Notes: generated by a model not told the origin, from the letters alone. A stretch of 64,000 bases of DNA from RUG11783 sp964599695 (GCA_964599695.1 CAZRGP010000007.1:1-64000), one strand, 5' to 3'; counted from the first letter of the stretch, positions 16,901 to 25,625 are shown. Numbers and translations are program-made.

Positions 16901-17941
16901 GTGAGAAACAGAATCAAAGCGGTGGCAGTGATGGCCTTTTTGGCGCTGACAGTTTCCTCCTGCGCAGCTTCTGGCAGGGAAACGGTTTACGCGTCGACCA
17001 CATGGCATATGGATACCTATTACAGTTATACCTTCTATGGAAAAGGAGGGGAGACTGTTTATGCGGATCTGGAAGACATCGTTTCAGACGGAGAGAATGT
17101 CTTTGACTGCTACTCTCCGGATTCTGAGATCACCTCTGTCAATTCTGCGGTAGGCGGGGAGGAGATCCCGATCAGTGAGGAACTGTTCCGTGTCCTAGAG
17201 GCTTCCCTGAACGGCTACCGTGTATCAGAAGGCGCCTTTGATCCTACCGTCGGAGCCCTTACCGAACTGTGGGGGTTTGGAACGGAGGATCCGCATGTTC
17301 CGTCGGAGACGGAGCTTCAGGAAGTTCTTCCCTGTGTGGACGGATCCCGGATTCAGCTTTCCGTGCAAGACGGAAATTACAGCCTGACCAAGGGGAAGGG
17401 ACAGAAACTGGACCTCGGCGGTATCGCAAAAGGATACGTTCTTTCCCTTATGAAAGCGCGTCTTCAGGAAAGCGAACTGGACAGTGCGGTCATCTCTGCG
17501 GGAGGAAATGTCCTATTGTATGGAGAACGGGAGTTTACTGTGGGGATCCGCCGTCCGGAAAAGGACGCCCTGGATCCGGTGTGCGCTTTCCTGCTGAAGG
17601 ACTGTGTCATCTCCACTACAGGTTCCTACGAACGCTTTTTCGTGGAGGACGGCGTCACATACAGCCATATCCTGGATCCCCGAACGGGAGAAAGCGTCAC
17701 GGGAGACGGTATGGCATCTCTGTCAGTCATCTGCAGCGATCCTACAGAGGCGGATCTGCTTTCCACATCGTATTATGTGATGGGGATGGAGCGTGCGGTA
17801 GAGGCAATGAAAGCCGGTGATATCACCGCCGTGGTCCTGACTTCGGACGGGCAGATCCTGTGCAGCGCCGTCCTCGCGGATCACCTGAAAGAGGATTCGT
17901 TAGCGGATGGATGGGAACTGGAGGTGGTAGGCAATGAGTAA
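16901..17941 (+). CDS. apbE: ApbE-type FMN transferase, lipoprotein
   Basis: This 346-residue ApbE family flavin transferase has a lipoprotein signal with C at about residue 21 (ALTVSSC). Family landmarks are EGAFDPTVGALTELWGFG, the KLDLGGIAKGYV segment, SAGGNVLLYG, and the metal/FAD-binding STTGSYERFF...YSHILDPRTG. It moves FMN from FAD onto a threonine of exported proteins; the neighbouring FMN-binding lipoprotein is the obvious substrate. The GTG start has GGGAGG upstream. The stop overlaps the next gene by 8 nt. Confidence 0.88.
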   Translation: MRNRIKAVAVMAFLALTVSSCAASGRETVYASTTWHMDTYYSYTFYGKGGETVYADLEDIVSDGENVFDCYSPDSEITSVNSAVGGEEIPISEELFRVLEASLNGYRVSEGAFDPTVGALTELWGFGTEDPHVPSETELQEVLPCVDGSRIQLSVQDGNYSLTKGKGQKLDLGGIAKGYVLSLMKARLQESELDSAVISAGGNVLLYGEREFTVGIRRPEKDALDPVCAFLLKDCVISTTGSYERFFVEDGVTYSHILDPRTGESVTGDGMASLSVICSDPTEADLLSTSYYVMGMERAVEAMKAGDITAVVLTSDGQILCSAVLADHLKEDSLADGWELEVVGNE

Positions 17942-18455
17942 CAGGAGATGGAGCGCGGAGACTATCACGCGGATGTCCATGCTATTTGCACTGGCTATTG
18001 CGCTGTCCTACCTCGAGACGCTGATCCCGGTCGTCATTCCCGTGGCGCCGGGTGTCAAGATGGGACTGTCCAACATTGTTACCATGTTCTGTCTGTACTC
18101 CGTAAACCCTGGAGCCGCTTTCGTTATCGCCGTACTCAAAGGCGGATTTGCGTTCCTGACGCGGGGATTTACGGCGGGCGTTCTCAGCACCTGCGGAGGT
18201 GTCCTCTCGGTCTGTGTCCTCTGGCTAGGTTCAAAGACGAAACTGTCAACCGGCATGTGCAGTGTCCTCGGAGCGGTGACGCACAATGTGACCCAGCTTC
18301 TGGTCGAGACGCTTCTGATACGGAGCCGCGCAGTGCTGGCTTTCTTTCCCGCACTTGTGCTTGGCGGGATCCTGTGCGGTACCCTGACCGCGTTTCTTCT
18401 GAAGATTCTTCTGCCTCTGATTCAAAAAGCGGTCTTCACGAAAAATTCATATTAG
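17934..18455 (+). CDS. Gx transporter / heptaprenyl diphosphate synthase component I-like membrane protein
   Basis: This 173-residue membrane protein has four to five hydrophobic segments and the conserved stretch VVIPVAPGVKMGLSNIVTMFCLYSVNPG, the pattern of the family annotated as Gx transporter or heptaprenyl diphosphate synthase component I. Despite that name, family members are ECF-S-like membrane proteins. A relative is part of the Listeria flavin-based electron transfer locus, to my recollection as EetB. The 8-nt overlap with apbE ties it to flavinylation here. Its exact job, flavin or quinone related, is open. Confidence 0.72.
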   Translation: MSNRRWSAETITRMSMLFALAIALSYLETLIPVVIPVAPGVKMGLSNIVTMFCLYSVNPGAAFVIAVLKGGFAFLTRGFTAGVLSTCGGVLSVCVLWLGSKTKLSTGMCSVLGAVTHNVTQLLVETLLIRSRAVLAFFPALVLGGILCGTLTAFLLKILLPLIQKAVFTKNSY

Positions 18456-18470
18456 AATTCGGGAAAAGGG

Positions 18471-18498
18471 TTGCAATTTAGCAAAAAGAATGTAAAAT
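18471..18498 (+). promoter_or_regulatory. Sigma-A promoter of groES-groEL
   Basis: TTGCAA (18471-18476) and TAAAAT (18493-18498) are separated by 16 bp, with TG just before the -10. The CIRCE operator begins 5 nt downstream. Confidence 0.7.
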
Positions 18499-18502
18499 AT
18501 AT

Positions 18503-18529
18503 TTAGCACTCAAGATAAACGAGTGCCAA
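18503..18529. promoter_or_regulatory. CIRCE operator (HrcA binding site)
   Basis: TTAGCACTC - 9 nt - GAGTGCCAA matches the CIRCE consensus TTAGCACTC-N9-GAGTGCTAA with one difference. It lies between the groES promoter and start codon, as expected for HrcA repression. No hrcA is in the window. Confidence 0.93.
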
Positions 18530-18565
18530 ATTATTGTAATAAAACTTGTAAGGAGATCATATAGT

Positions 18566-18850
18566 ATGGAACTGAAGCCTTTGTTTGATCGTGTCGTCCT
18601 GAAGATGACCGAAGCGGAAACCGTTACAAAGAGCGGCATCGTATTGACAGAGTCGGCAGCTGAGAAACCTCAGGTCGCCGAAGTAATCGCAGTTGGCCCC
18701 GGCGGAATGGTCGATGGCAATGAGGTGAAGATGGAAGTCGCGGTCGGCGACAAGGTCATCATCGGAAAGTATGCCGGAACCGAAGTCAAGCTCGGTGAGG
18801 ACAAATGCGTGATCGTTCGCCAGAACGACATTCTTGCAAAAGTTCTTTAA
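18566..18850 (+). CDS. groES: Co-chaperonin GroES
   Basis: This 94-residue GroES starts MELKPLFDRVVLKMTEAE, contains the mobile loop (TVTKSGIVLTESA) and ends with the typical NDILAKVL. Seven copies form the lid of the GroEL folding chamber. The ribosome binding site is AAGGAGATCATATAGT. It is followed by groEL after 31 nt and is controlled by the CIRCE element upstream. Confidence 0.97.
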   Translation: MELKPLFDRVVLKMTEAETVTKSGIVLTESAAEKPQVAEVIAVGPGGMVDGNEVKMEVAVGDKVIIGKYAGTEVKLGEDKCVIVRQNDILAKVL

Positions 18851-18881
18851 TCATTTTATATAGATTCGAGGTAATGAAGAC

Positions 18882-20504
18882 ATGGCAAAAGATTTGAGAT
18901 ACGGTGAAGAAGCCCGCAAGAGCCTGCAGGCCGGAATTGACAAACTTGCTGATACAGTAAAGATCACACTTGGACCGAAAGGCCGCAACGTTGTTCTTGA
19001 TAAGAAATACGGCACTCCTCTGATCACCAATGACGGTGTTACCATCGCCAAGGAGATCGAACTCGAGGATCGCTTTGAAAACATGGGTGCCCAGATCATC
19101 AAAGAGGCATCCACAAAGACCAACGACGCAGCAGGCGACGGCACGACCACAGCTACGCTTCTTGCTCAGGAGATCGTACGCGAAGGTATGAAGAACGTTT
19201 CCGCAGGTGCGAACCCGATGGTCCTCAAAAAGGGACTTCAGACCGCAGTTGACGCAGCGGTCGAGAGCATCAAGGATTCCGCAAAGCAGGTCAACGGCTC
19301 CAAGGATATCGCACGTGTCGCCACCATCTCCGCAGGGGATGAGCACATCGGCGACCTGATCGCAGACGCGATGGAAAAAGTCTCCGCTGACGGTGTCATC
19401 ACCATCGAGGAGAGCAAGACCGCAGAGACCTACTCCGAGGTCGTGGAAGGAATGCAGTTCAACAACGGTTACATCAGCCCTTACCTGGTGACCGATACCG
19501 ATAAGATGGAAGCAGTCCTGGACGACGCAGTCATCCTGATCACCGACAAGAAGATCAGCTCCATTCAGGAGATCCTGCCTCTGCTCGAGCAGGTCGTACA
19601 GAACGGCAAGAAGCTCATGATCATCGCAGAGGACGTGGAAGGTGACGCTCTCGCCAACATCATCGTCAACCGCCTGCGCGGAACATTCGTCTGCTGCGCA
19701 GCGAAGGCCCCTGGCTACGGCGACCGCCGCAAAGAGATGCTTCGTGATATCGCCATCCTCACCGGCGGCAAGGTCATCAGCGAAGAACTCGGCCTCAACC
19801 TTAAGGATACACAGCTCTCCGATCTCGGACGCGCTGACAAGGTCCAGGTCAAGAAGGACAGCACCATCATCATGGGCGGTCACGGTGATTCCAACGAGAT
19901 CAAAGCCCGTGTTTCCCAGATCCGCAAGCAGATCGAAGAGACCACTTCCGATTTCGACCGTGAAAAGCTCCAGGAGCGCCTTGCAAAGCTGGCAGGCGGC
20001 GTAGCGGTCATCCGCGTCGGCGCAGCCACTGAGGTGGAGATGAAAGAGAAGAAGATGCGCCTTGAGGACGCTCTGTCCGCAACAAAGGCAGCTGTGGAAG
20101 AGGGCATCGTGGCAGGCGGCGGAATCGTATTCCTGAACGCTGTTCCCGCAGTGGAGAAGGTAGTGGATACTCTCTCCGGCGACGAGAAGACCGGTGCACA
20201 GATCATTCTGAAGGCTCTGGAGAGCCCGATCCGTCAGATCTGCGCAAACGCAGGCCTGGAAGGCTCCGTGGTCATCGATGCGGTACGCCGCAGCGGAAAG
20301 ACCGGTTATGGCCTCAACATCAGCAACGGTGAATACGGCGACATGCTCGGCATGGGCATCGTTGACCCGGCAAAGGTATCCCGCAGCGCTCTGCAGAACG
20401 CAGCATCCGTGGCGGCGATGGTCCTCACCACCGAATCCCTGGTGGCCGACATTCCGGAACCGGAACCGGCACAGCCCGCAGGCGGCATGGGCGGCATGTA
20501 TTAA
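18882..20504 (+). CDS. groEL: Chaperonin GroEL
   Basis: This 540-residue GroEL has the ATP site DGTTTATLLAQ, the apical domain (GYISPYLVTDTDKMEAVLDD) and the glycine/methionine-rich tail GGMGGMY. It forms the 14-subunit folding cage with GroES. Codon use here is strongly biased and richer in C-ending codons than in its neighbours, as expected of a highly expressed gene. A long perfect terminator follows. Confidence 0.98.
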   Translation: MAKDLRYGEEARKSLQAGIDKLADTVKITLGPKGRNVVLDKKYGTPLITNDGVTIAKEIELEDRFENMGAQIIKEASTKTNDAAGDGTTTATLLAQEIVREGMKNVSAGANPMVLKKGLQTAVDAAVESIKDSAKQVNGSKDIARVATISAGDEHIGDLIADAMEKVSADGVITIEESKTAETYSEVVEGMQFNNGYISPYLVTDTDKMEAVLDDAVILITDKKISSIQEILPLLEQVVQNGKKLMIIAEDVEGDALANIIVNRLRGTFVCCAAKAPGYGDRRKEMLRDIAILTGGKVISEELGLNLKDTQLSDLGRADKVQVKKDSTIIMGGHGDSNEIKARVSQIRKQIEETTSDFDREKLQERLAKLAGGVAVIRVGAATEVEMKEKKMRLEDALSATKAAVEEGIVAGGGIVFLNAVPAVEKVVDTLSGDEKTGAQIILKALESPIRQICANAGLEGSVVIDAVRRSGKTGYGLNISNGEYGDMLGMGIVDPAKVSRSALQNAASVAAMVLTTESLVADIPEPEPAQPAGGMGGMY

Positions 20505-20542
20505 TACAGACCGCGTCTACGGCACGAAAACATATAATGCGC

Positions 20543-20577
20543 AGGGACTGCGACAGACGTCGCAGTCCCTGTTTTTT
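20543..20577 (+). terminator. groEL terminator
   Basis: AGGGACTGCGAC (20543-20554) pairs perfectly with GTCGCAGTCCCT (20559-20570) around a 4-nt loop, followed by a run of T. Confidence 0.95.
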
Positions 20578-20615
20578 ACGTATTTTTCAGATTTGTATGT
20601 GTGGTGAATGATAAA

Positions 20616-20666
20616 AACCTCCAAAGAATAGTGCCTGTAAACAAGCGCACGATTGCGATGGAGGTT
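20616..20666 (-). terminator. Possible terminator of the phospholipase-like gene
   Basis: On the minus strand AACCTCCA and TGGAGGTT (20666-20659 and 20623-20616) enclose a long loop and are followed by TTTTTAT. The long loop makes it less certain than other terminators here. Confidence 0.45.
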
Positions 20667-20691
20667 GTCAGCGATCAATTATAAGGAGTAC

Positions 20692-21510
20692 TCACACCGA
20701 GATGCCGTTAAAGGGGACCTGCAGATCGGTGTCATAAAGGAAAACGTCCGGCTCCTTTTCGTCGTAGGCTGTGTAGAACTTGGTGATCAGTTTTGCACCG
20801 GTCGATACACAGGAGTGGAGAAGCCTGTCCAGTTCCGCGGTGCTATCCTCTGTATCGGGATAGGACACCACATTGATGACCTGCCCCCTGTGGACGTCAT
20901 ACACACCTGCGATCTTCATGATCTTGTACAGAGTCTTCCTCTTGAGGGAACTTTCGCAATGGAACAGGTTTCGGAATCTTTTGAAGGCACGCAGCGAACT
21001 ATAGCATTCTTTTTCCGCAATCCCCTGAGAGAACGCGGACACGACGGGGCCGTATTCCTTTTTCGGAATAAAGGCTTCCGCAACATCCGTCTTATAAGGA
21101 TCGAGACCGTTCTTTATCATGATGAAACGCTCGAACTCCCCTTCCATATCACCGTGTGATACACCTCTCGTTTTTTCATACCGGTTCACAAAGGTATGAC
21201 ACGTAGAGTCAAGGGCGTAATGGCACATGAAACCTGCCTGATAGGCAAGTCCGGCTTCCGGATCCGGAATACCCGCTTTCAGGACCTCAAGCGAGCGACC
21301 GAAATATTCGCTCCCGGTCTGGGCGTGGATGACATCTGCCTGATGAGAGACAGGGTTGGATTTCAGCGGTTTGTAAAAATAGAAGGGATCCGGTCCCTGA
21401 AGGCCGATGTTGAATAGGCCGATATGGGGCTTAATGCGCTGCTGTAGGGCGGGGGAAAGTTGTGACAGCACAAGGTTTCCATAATACTGGTGCGTGTAGG
21501 CGTCCGGCAT
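20692..21510 (-). CDS. Zinc-dependent phospholipase C family protein
   Basis: This 272-residue protein starts MPDAYTHQYYGNLV and belongs by its histidine and aspartate pattern to the zinc-dependent phospholipase C-like family: H6 near the N-terminus, FNIGLQGPDPFYFYKP, QAGFMCHYALDSTCHTFVNRY and the HGDMEGEFERF segment. No signal peptide is seen, unlike the secreted clostridial alpha-toxins, so it is probably a cytoplasmic relative with an untested substrate. I chose the ATG at 21510; its ribosome binding site (GGAGG) lies inside the 3' arm of a terminator-like hairpin following asd, so expression may depend on that structure. Confidence 0.75.
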   Translation of the reverse strand: MPDAYTHQYYGNLVLSQLSPALQQRIKPHIGLFNIGLQGPDPFYFYKPLKSNPVSHQADVIHAQTGSEYFGRSLEVLKAGIPDPEAGLAYQAGFMCHYALDSTCHTFVNRYEKTRGVSHGDMEGEFERFIMIKNGLDPYKTDVAEAFIPKKEYGPVVSAFSQGIAEKECYSSLRAFKRFRNLFHCESSLKRKTLYKIMKIAGVYDVHRGQVINVVSYPDTEDSTAELDRLLHSCVSTGAKLITKFYTAYDEKEPDVFLYDTDLQVPFNGISV

Positions 21511-21513
21511 GAA

Positions 21514-21564
21514 AAAAGACCTCCTTCTGTGATGATTCCATCTTATCACAGAAGGAGGTCTTTT
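21514..21564 (-). terminator. 20-bp hairpin after asd that includes the next gene's ribosome binding site
   Basis: Bases 21514-21533 are perfectly complementary to 21545-21564, with an 11-nt loop. On the minus strand the stem is followed by a T-run (the complement of the A-run at 21512-21517), so it is a strong terminator for hom-lysC-asd. The AGGAGG of the downstream phospholipase-like gene forms part of the 3' arm. Confidence 0.88.
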
Positions 21565-21576
21565 ATACACTTTTTG

Positions 21577-22584
21577 TTATGCGCCGATGATCTTCTTCAG
21601 GATCTGTACGGCATTGGCGGCAGCACCTTTCCGGATCTGGTCCCCGCAGCACCACAATGTGATCCCGTTGGGGCAGGTAAGGTCTCTCCGGATCCTGCCA
21701 ACATATACCAGATCCTGGCCGGAGGTATCGAGAGGTGTGGGGTAATCTCTTCCGGACAGGTCATCTGCCAGAACGACACCGGGGAAGGATGCGATCGCCT
21801 TCCGCACATCATCGAGATCCAGGATATCTTTTGTTCTCACGGTAACGCTGATGGAATGGGAACGCATGACCGGGACGCGGACACAGGTACAGGTACATGT
21901 CATATCGGGAAGATGCAGGATCTTTCTTCCTTCGTTCTGCATCTTCATTTCCTCGTCTGTATAGCCGTTTTCTTTTTCAGACCCTATGAAGGGGATGACA
22001 TTCATTGCGATCTGCGCGGGGAAAGCGGAGGGTGTGATCTCCTCTCCTGAAACGACCTTGTTGATCTCGCTCTCCAGTGCGACGATCCCGGCTTCACCGG
22101 CTCCCGATACTGCCTGATAGGTGCACGCAACCATGGATTCGATAGGGGACAGCCTTGCAATGCCGGCCACAGCCATCAGCGTGATAATGGTGGAACAGTT
22201 TGGGTTGGAGATGATTCCCTTGTGGAGCTTGATATCATCCGGGTTGATCTCCGGAACGATGAGCGGCACCTCGGGATCCATGCGGAATGAGGAACTGTTA
22301 TCGATGAATACTGCGCCGGAACTCTTGATCGCCGGAGCGAATTCTTTCGCCAGTCCCTTTCCAACTGCTCCGAGGACGAAATCCAGGCCTCCGAAACTGT
22401 CAGGGCAGGCGGTATGAACGGTGAGTTCACCGCCTTTGAAAGGCAATCTTGTTCCTTCGCTCCTCGCGCTGGCGAGAAGACGCACTTCACTCACGGGAAT
22501 ATCATATTCTTCCAGTACCTTGAGCATCTCCCTTCCTACGGCGCCAGTGGCCCCGAGTATCCCGATGCGATATTGTTTTTCCAT
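21577..22584 (-). CDS. asd: Aspartate-semialdehyde dehydrogenase
   Basis: This 335-residue enzyme reduces aspartyl phosphate to aspartate semialdehyde with NADPH, the branch point to lysine, diaminopimelate, threonine and methionine. Visible are the N-terminal Rossmann motif GILGATGAVGREM, the catalytic cysteine in SNPNCSTIITL and the segment QAVSGAGEAGI. It lies 20 nt downstream of lysC, which supplies its substrate. GGAG stands before the ATG. It ends the minus-strand operon. Confidence 0.95.
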   Translation of the reverse strand: MEKQYRIGILGATGAVGREMLKVLEEYDIPVSEVRLLASARSEGTRLPFKGGELTVHTACPDSFGGLDFVLGAVGKGLAKEFAPAIKSSGAVFIDNSSSFRMDPEVPLIVPEINPDDIKLHKGIISNPNCSTIITLMAVAGIARLSPIESMVACTYQAVSGAGEAGIVALESEINKVVSGEEITPSAFPAQIAMNVIPFIGSEKENGYTDEEMKMQNEGRKILHLPDMTCTCTCVRVPVMRSHSISVTVRTKDILDLDDVRKAIASFPGVVLADDLSGRDYPTPLDTSGQDLVYVGRIRRDLTCPNGITLWCCGDQIRKGAAANAVQILKKIIGA

Positions 22585-22604
22585 GTCGTTTTCTCCGTCT
22601 TTAG

Positions 22605-23924
22605 TTAAGTCCTTACGAATCCGTCGTACAGTACGCGAATGGTCGTGTCGAAATCCTTGTTCTGAACACCCACAATGATGGAAAGTTCATCTGCGCCCTG
22701 GGCAATGGTACGGATATTGATCCCGTTGTCTCCGAGAGCCCGGAAGAGGCGGCCGGATATGCCGGGACGGAAAGTCATCTTGCGGCCTACCGCAGCAACC
22801 AGGGAGATGCCGTCCTGAGTTTCCAGTCTGTCGGGCTGGCAGATCTTCCGAATCTCACTGATGATCTCGAATTCTCCGTTTTCAAAGGCTGATGTAGCAA
22901 CGATCAGGGAGAAGGAGTCAAGGCCTAGCGTGATGTTCTCGATTGAAAGGTGATACCGGTCCAGGATCTGGAGGACCTTTCTCAGAGCATCCGCCACGTT
23001 GAGATTCCGCTTCTGAAGACTGATGACGGTGAAGTTCTTTCTTCCGGCAATGCCGGTGATAAAACGGTCATCGTCCGTCTCTTCCGCTGTGACCCTTTCC
23101 ACAATGAGGGATCCGGGGTTCTCCGGATCATTTGTGTTCCGGATATTGAGCGGGATTCCTGCTTCGCGCACAGGAAGTATAGAGTCCTCCTGCAGCACGG
23201 ATGCCCCCATAAAGGAGAGCTCCCTCAGTTCTGCGTAGGTCAGGGTTGGGATCGGATTGGGATCGGTAACGATCTTGGGATCCGCCATAAGGATCCCCGA
23301 TACGTCGGTCCAGTTCTCATAGAGATCGGCGTGAAGGGCAGCGGATACGATGGAACCTGTGATGTCGCTTCCGCCTCTTGCCATGAGACGTATCTTGTGG
23401 TTCGGAAGAGATCCGTAAAAACCCGGGATAACGATATTCCCGTGTGTTTCAAATGCGTTTTGAATCGCTTTGTCGCTTTTCTCTTTGTCAAATTCGCCGT
23501 CGGAATCGAAGAAGATGCAATTTGCGGCATCAACGAAAGTGAAACCGAGATAGGCGGCCATCAGTTTGGACGTGAAGTATTCCCCGCGGGACACGAGCCA
23601 TTCTCTTGAGACATCCACCGAGAGGGAAGAAAAGCAATTGCTGATCTCATCATCCAGGGAAGGATCCAGATCCAATTCCTTCCGGATCCCGAAGAAGCGG
23701 TCCGAGATCTGGGAGGCGATATCCTCGCAGGAGACGCCGTACTCCATATGGGCATAGCAGAGATAGAGAAGATCGGTGAGTTTGTGGTCCTTCGGATCCC
23801 TTTTTCCGCAGGCGGAGATCACTGCCGCGCGGCGGGACGGATCGGATTCCATGATAGCCTTTACTTTTTTGAATTGGGAAGCTCCGGCGACGGAGCTGCC
23901 TCCGAATTTTGCAACTTTAATCAT
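22605..23924 (-). CDS. lysC: Aspartate kinase
   Basis: This aspartokinase of 439 residues has the amino-acid kinase domain opening KVAKFGGSSVAGA, the catalytic ARGGSDITGSIVSAAL segment, and two C-terminal ACT domains (FTVISLQKRNLNV and GRKMTFRPGISGRLFRALGDNGINIRTI) that normally bind lysine or threonine as feedback inhibitors. I placed the start at the ATG 23924-23922, which overlaps the hom stop codon (TGATG); a TTG one codon further upstream is possible. It phosphorylates aspartate, the first step of the pathway whose other enzymes surround it. Confidence 0.95.
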   Translation of the reverse strand: MIKVAKFGGSSVAGASQFKKVKAIMESDPSRRAAVISACGKRDPKDHKLTDLLYLCYAHMEYGVSCEDIASQISDRFFGIRKELDLDPSLDDEISNCFSSLSVDVSREWLVSRGEYFTSKLMAAYLGFTFVDAANCIFFDSDGEFDKEKSDKAIQNAFETHGNIVIPGFYGSLPNHKIRLMARGGSDITGSIVSAALHADLYENWTDVSGILMADPKIVTDPNPIPTLTYAELRELSFMGASVLQEDSILPVREAGIPLNIRNTNDPENPGSLIVERVTAEETDDDRFITGIAGRKNFTVISLQKRNLNVADALRKVLQILDRYHLSIENITLGLDSFSLIVATSAFENGEFEIISEIRKICQPDRLETQDGISLVAAVGRKMTFRPGISGRLFRALGDNGINIRTIAQGADELSIIVGVQNKDFDTTIRVLYDGFVRT

Positions 23925-25078
23925 CAATGTGCCCTTTCTACCGCGGCGAAGAATAGATCATGACCCTGATTTCTTAGATCCGCTGCCATCGCATGCATAT
24001 AGGCGACGGAGATCTTGTCGGTGATCCCGCGCGCGGTGTTGTCGTCGGAACCGCAGTCGGTGACGAAAAGGTCATCCACGGTACCTCTCGGGGCGCGGAG
24101 ATAATATCGGTGCATACTGTCCTCATTATTTGCCGTAACTCTGAGGCAATCGGAGCGGATCATGGATTTTTTCCCTCTGCGGATCTGTTCCAGGTCTCTC
24201 AGCACAGCGGATGCGGTGGTATACCGTCCCGCTCCCTGACCCACGAGGGAGATCATTCCGCAGGAGGCACCGGTGTAGGAGGCCATATTTCCGTTCAGGT
24301 TGATCGCGGATTCCAAGGATCCTGCGGGGCAAAGCGTGGGTTCCACGTAGGCTCTCAGAGTATCCCCTACGAGTTTCGCCTTTGCCTTCAGGCGGCAGAC
24401 ATATCCAAGCTCGGCGACTTTTCTGGCGTCGCTCTTCCGGAAGGAGGTGATACCTTCCATATCCATCCCGTCAACCGGCAGCTGGTTGTAGGTTACCGCG
24501 CAGGCGAGCATGATCTTTCGGAGCGAGTCAGCACCGGAAAGATCAGCGGACGGATCCGCCTCTGCGTATCCCAGTTCCTTCGCCGCTGCTAGTGCCTCAT
24601 CAAAATCCATATCTTCTCTTTGCATTCTGTCCAGGATGTAGTTGGTCGTACCGTTGAGGATGCCCTGCAGTCTGGTGATATCCTCTCCGCTGCTTACAGC
24701 AGTCTGAAGGTTGGAGAGGTAGGGTATCGCCCCGCCGCACGCCGCGCTGAACAAAAAGGCGGCGCTGTTCTGTTCCGCCAGGGATGCAAGTTCCGGACCT
24801 TTGGCTGCGACCAGCATCTTATTAGAGGTGACGAAATGTTTTCCGCAGGATAGAACCTTCTTGGCGAAGGAATATGCGGGTTCTATCCCCCCGATGGCCT
24901 CCACCACGGCATCCACCGTAGGATCCGAAAGGATCGCTTCCAGATCGGTGACGGCAAAGGGCAGATCCGGACGCTCATCTTTTTCCAGCACGGGACCCGC
25001 TTCAAATCCCGGCGCGTCCTGAAGCAGATCGTGCACACCTTTTCCTACCGTTCCATATCCCAGTACAGCAACTTTCAT
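23924..25078 (-). CDS. hom: Homoserine dehydrogenase, shortened C-terminus
   Basis: This NAD(P)-dependent homoserine dehydrogenase has 384 residues, with VAVLGYGTVGKGVHDLL as dinucleotide-binding motif and GILNGTTNYILDRM as substrate region. Common Gram-positive Hom proteins reach about 430 residues with a full ACT domain. Here the part after the catalytic domain is short (starting about HRYYLRAPRGTVDD) and no clear ACT domain is visible, although a beta-alpha-beta remnant may be present. An ACT domain sits instead in the divergent gene at 25188. First gene of the hom-lysC-asd operon; AGGAGAAACCG precedes the ATG. Confidence 0.92.
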   Translation of the reverse strand: MKVAVLGYGTVGKGVHDLLQDAPGFEAGPVLEKDERPDLPFAVTDLEAILSDPTVDAVVEAIGGIEPAYSFAKKVLSCGKHFVTSNKMLVAAKGPELASLAEQNSAAFLFSAACGGAIPYLSNLQTAVSSGEDITRLQGILNGTTNYILDRMQREDMDFDEALAAAKELGYAEADPSADLSGADSLRKIMLACAVTYNQLPVDGMDMEGITSFRKSDARKVAELGYVCRLKAKAKLVGDTLRAYVEPTLCPAGSLESAINLNGNMASYTGASCGMISLVGQGAGRYTTASAVLRDLEQIRRGKKSMIRSDCLRVTANNEDSMHRYYLRAPRGTVDDLFVTDCGSDDNTARGITDKISVAYMHAMAADLRNQGHDLFFAAVERAH

Positions 25079-25103
25079 CGGTTTCTCCTGAACATTTTAT
25101 TAT

Positions 25104-25150
25104 AAGTGTCCGCGTTAAAAGGACACTTGTCTTTTACTAACGGACAGTGT
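25104..25150. promoter_or_regulatory. Candidate operator between hom and the ACT-regulator operon
   Basis: AAGTGTCC (25104-25111) and GGACACTT (25121-25128) form a perfect 8-bp inverted repeat with a 9-nt spacer. A third half-site, GGACAGTGT (25142-25150), lies inside the spacer of the rightward promoter. Its central place between hom-lysC-asd and the ACT gene-thrC-thrB suggests shared control of both operons. Confidence 0.6.
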
Positions 25151-25155
25151 ATCAT
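25127..25155 (+). promoter_or_regulatory. Promoter of the ACT-regulator-thrC-thrB operon
   Basis: TTGTCT (25127-25132), 17 bp, TATCAT (25150-25155). The -35 overlaps the right arm of the inverted repeat and the spacer holds a further half-site, so a bound repressor would block it. Confidence 0.55.
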
Positions 25156-25187
25156 AATCAATTAGGAAAAACAAGGAGGAAACGGGA

Positions 25188-25625
25188 TTGAATCAGGAAT
25201 ATCTTCTCGTACATCGAAGCGTGCTTCCGGACAGTTTTTTTAAGGTCCTGCAGGCAAAGGAGATCCTTCGTAGGGGAGAGGTCACGGATGTGACAGAGGC
25301 CGTCCGCATGGCAGGGATCTCACGCAGCACGTTTTACAAATACAAGGATTATGTTTTTGAGCCTGCTTCCGATTCGCACGAAAGGACCGCGGTCGTATCG
25401 GTGGTCCTCCTTCACGAGTCCGGTATCCTTGGGGGTATGCTGACCCGACTCTCGGAAGCCGGGGTCAGTGTTCTTTCCATTGATCAGAGCCTCCCGATCC
25501 GGGGCAAGGCAGCAGTCATGCTGTCTCTGGACCTCAGCGGTATGGAGGGAGATCTGAAGACTTTGGTGAAGGTCATCTCCGACAGCAAAGGAACAGAGCA
25601 GGTAAAGGTGGTGGCAGCTTCATGA
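25188..25625 (+). CDS. HTH plus ACT domain protein (PheB/UPF0735-like)
   Basis: This 145-residue protein has an N-terminal helix-turn-helix-like part (EAVRMAGISRSTFYKYKDYVFEP) followed by one ACT domain (AVVSVVLLHESGILGGMLTRLSEAGVSVLSIDQSLPIRGKA). The family is usually annotated as ACT domain-containing protein PheB. It starts with TTG at 25188 after AAGGAGG. The 4-nt overlap with thrC and the dyad in front of its promoter suggest an amino-acid-sensing regulator of the threonine pathway. The ligand, threonine or another, is inferred from context only. Confidence 0.78.
   Translation: MNQEYLLVHRSVLPDSFFKVLQAKEILRRGEVTDVTEAVRMAGISRSTFYKYKDYVFEPASDSHERTAVVSVVLLHESGILGGMLTRLSEAGVSVLSIDQSLPIRGKAAVMLSLDLSGMEGDLKTLVKVISDSKGTEQVKVVAAS

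Noticed and set aside
18786..19883. 365-residue open frame on the minus strand opposite groEL
   Set aside because: Shadow frame produced by the strong codon bias of groEL.
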